From assembly GCF_900094575.1 (NCBI RefSeq), contig NZ_FMAE01000007.1:1-64000 (forward strand): a DNA stretch of 64,000 nt, written 5' to 3'. The notes under the pieces are model-generated. The model was not told where the DNA came from, made no database searches, and saw only the letters and a list, made by a program, of their open reading frames with translations. The stretch comes from Bradyrhizobium yuanmingense. Its GTDB lineage: Bacteria; Pseudomonadota; Alphaproteobacteria; Rhizobiales; Xanthobacteraceae. A program made the translations under genes and the position numbers. Below are positions 62,336 to 64,000 of this stretch, piece after piece; positions within the stretch are counted from its first letter, which is position 1, and each line of letters starts with the position of its first letter.

Positions 62336-63877
62336 ATGAAAAACCGATCGACGACGGCGCAATCCATCAGGGCGGTGGGGCGCCGGGGGCCTGCCGGAAT
62401 CATGGCGCTCGTGGCGGCGGCGACCCTTGCGGCGGCCACCCCGGCGATTGCGGCCAAGCAGCAGCGCCAGGTGGCCGAGGCAGTCGCGCCGCGGGTGGCC
62501 GGCGATCCGGTCATGGCGATCGTGTCGATCAAGAGCCAGCAGGTCACTTTCTACGATGCCGACGGCTGGATCGTGCGCGCGCCGGTATCGACCGGCACCA
62601 CCGGACGCGAGACGCCGGCTGGCGTCTTTGCCATCCTCGAGAAGAACCGGGAGCATCGCTCGAGCCTTTATGACGATGCCTGGATGCCGCACATGCAGCG
62701 CATTACCTGGAACGGCATCGCCCTGCATGGCGGACCGCTGCCCGGCTATGCCGCCTCGCACGGCTGCGTGCGAATGCCGTTCGGCTTCGCCGAGAATGTG
62801 TTCGACAAGACCTATATCGGGATGCGCGTGATCGTCTCGCCGCATGACACGGTCCCGACGGAATTCTCTCATCCCTCGCTGTTCGTGCCAAAGCCGGAGG
62901 CCATCGCGGCCGTGCCCGGCCGGGCCGACAAGCTCTCCGCCGAGGCGGAGGAGGCCACAAGGGCGGCCGACGAGGCCAAGAAGGCTGCGTCCGCCGCCGC
63001 GAAGGAAGCCGCCTCGCTCCCGGCCGCGTTGCGCAAGCTGGAACAGCAGAAGACCCGCGCCGATGCCGAGCTCGCCTTCGCCGACAAAATGCTCGCAAAT
63101 GCCAAGACGGATCAGGCCCGCGCCAAGGCCGAGGAGCTGAAGCAGAAGGCAGCAACCAAGGCTGCCGACGCGGCGACGCAGCTCGAGGCCGCCAGGGCCG
63201 CCGCGCAGCCGAAGCGCGATGCGGTGGCTGCGACCAAGGAAGCCGCGAAGACCGCTGCGGCCAGAAAGACCGAGGCCGTGAAGGCGGCGACCGACGCGAA
63301 GCTCGCGGGCGAGCCGGTCTCGGTCTACATCAGCCGGGCGACGCAGAAGCTCTATGTGCGTCGGAACACGCACAAGCCGGCGCCCGACGGCGGCGGCGAG
63401 GTGTTCGACACCAGCATCGAGGTCCCCGTCACGATCCGCAATCCCGAGCAGCCGATCGGCACGCATATCTTTACGGCGATGGCGAAGACCGGGACGGGCC
63501 TGCGCTGGAGCGTTGTCACGATCGAGAACGGCGATGAGGCCCGCAACGCACTCGACCGCATCACCATCCCGCAGGACGTATGGGACCGCATCGGGCCGAC
63601 CGCGTTGCCGCGCTCCTCGATCGTCGTCTCGGACGAGCCGCTGAGCAGCGAGACCAATTACCGCACCGAGTTCGTCGCGGTGCTGAGCAACGAGCCGCAA
63701 GGCGGCTTCATCACGCGCAAGCCGACCGCGCCTGCCATGATCGCCAGCGATGACGGCTGGGACAACGGCTTCGGCTTCTTCTACCGCGATCCCTACGTCC
63801 AGCCGGCCAACCCGCGCCGGCGCAGCCAGTACCAGTACTATCAGCCGGCGCAGCCGTTCCAGCGCGGCTTCTGGTAA
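62336..63877 (+). CDS. L,D-transpeptidase (YkuD) with Ala/Lys-rich helical insert
   Basis: This 513-residue exported protein has a signal segment (about residues 22-40) and a YkuD domain (about 55-180) with the catalytic motif HGGPLPGYAASHGCVRMP (Cys144). Such enzymes cross-link peptidoglycan or attach proteins to it. A long Ala/Lys/Glu-rich helical region (about 190-320) follows. Then comes a second domain that starts PVSVYISRATQKLYVRRN and ends in a Gln/Tyr/Pro tail (SQYQYYQPAQPFQRGFW). The second part resembles a degenerate YkuD repeat without a Cys. The 263-bp gap before it shows no gene. Confidence 0.88.
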   Translation: MKNRSTTAQSIRAVGRRGPAGIMALVAAATLAAATPAIAAKQQRQVAEAVAPRVAGDPVMAIVSIKSQQVTFYDADGWIVRAPVSTGTTGRETPAGVFAILEKNREHRSSLYDDAWMPHMQRITWNGIALHGGPLPGYAASHGCVRMPFGFAENVFDKTYIGMRVIVSPHDTVPTEFSHPSLFVPKPEAIAAVPGRADKLSAEAEEATRAADEAKKAASAAAKEAASLPAALRKLEQQKTRADAELAFADKMLANAKTDQARAKAEELKQKAATKAADAATQLEAARAAAQPKRDAVAATKEAAKTAAARKTEAVKAATDAKLAGEPVSVYISRATQKLYVRRNTHKPAPDGGGEVFDTSIEVPVTIRNPEQPIGTHIFTAMAKTGTGLRWSVVTIENGDEARNALDRITIPQDVWDRIGPTALPRSSIVVSDEPLSSETNYRTEFVAVLSNEPQGGFITRKPTAPAMIASDDGWDNGFGFFYRDPYVQPANPRRRSQYQYYQPAQPFQRGFW

Positions 63878-63906
63878 AGGACGCGCCGCCTCGGCCAACG
63901 CCCCTG

Positions 63907-64000
63907 CTACGGGCGGGCCTCGATCACGATCGCCTGGATCTTGCCCTCCACCGGACCGGATCCATGGCGGGCCCGGATTGCCTCCGCAACCGTATCGGTC
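63907..64000 (-). CDS. 3' end of a leftward gene (partial)
   Basis: The last 30 codons of a leftward frame are seen, ending RARHGSGPVEGKIQAIVIEARP and a TAG stop (TDTVAEAI before it). It runs off the window edge. The codon pattern is coding-like and it faces the transpeptidase gene with a 29-bp gap. Too little is present to name a family. Confidence 0.45.
   Translation of the reverse strand, partial: TDTVAEAIRARHGSGPVEGKIQAIVIEARP

Noticed and set aside
62000..63898. 632-codon open frame antisense to the L,D-transpeptidase
   Set aside because: It runs through the transpeptidase gene and part of the flippase with no domain match.

Overview
The window looks like chromosomal DNA of a high-GC alphaproteobacterium, most likely Bradyrhizobium or a close relative. 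The grounds are a che operon whose CheA carries a receiver domain, ctrA beside flagellar export genes with clustered GANTC sites, the DUF6894-type small proteins, and several families of long imperfect palindromes between genes. I saw no tRNA or rRNA genes, CRISPR array, transposase or prophage genes; repeats sit almost only in intergenic gaps. All functions were assigned by reading the translated sequences, with no database search.

Layout. 1-4184: chemotaxis operon cheA (5' end outside the window), cheW, cheY, cheB, cheR. 4192-6292: a palindrome, then a leftward three-gene set matching the Escherichia coli yjfL/ygiB/ygiC arrangement. 6382-9531: ctrA (leftward), a 449-bp control region, then fliI and fliJ. 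9649-14192: ECF sigma factor and anti-sigma factor, an AraC regulator, an NDH-2-like flavoprotein and a small membrane protein. 14401-16793: flhA. 16982-21372: leftward copper-handling set (CusF-like, cupredoxin, multicopper oxidase, TolC-like lipoprotein, small lipoprotein, Cys/His-rich protein). 21474-24842: MFS transporter, DUF4864-like and PRC-barrel proteins, and three small leftward ORFs. 24956-29638: TetR regulator divergent from a three-subunit molybdenum hydroxylase of PaoABC type. 29817-39635: amine and amino-acid catabolism: two XRE-cupin regulators, omega-amino-acid:pyruvate aminotransferase, DadA, a polar amino acid ABC transporter, a PuuB-like oxidase and a gamma-glutamyltransferase. 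40170-43768: two tiny genes, then a sugar-dehydrogenase-like cytochrome c protein overlapping an SMP-30-like protein.

43900-57056 is the most unusual part. A 2147-residue nonribosomal peptide synthetase is flanked by its likely activating phosphopantetheinyl transferase, an acetylpolyamine-amidohydrolase-like deacetylase, a tiny lysine-tailed protein, and a divergent 1154-residue SAM-cyclase-ATPase-TPR signalling protein followed by a methyltransferase. The synthetase reads A-PCP-C-A-PCP-C. It starts with an acyl-CoA-synthetase-like domain, its second A domain lacks the aspartate that normally holds the alpha-amino group, and it ends in a condensation domain without a thioesterase. I infer an acylated non-alpha amino acid product released onto a free amine.

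57153-62073 is a surface-polysaccharide group (DUF6492-like protein, GH10 glycosidase, glycosyltransferase, flippase). The window ends with an L,D-transpeptidase and the last codons of a leftward gene.
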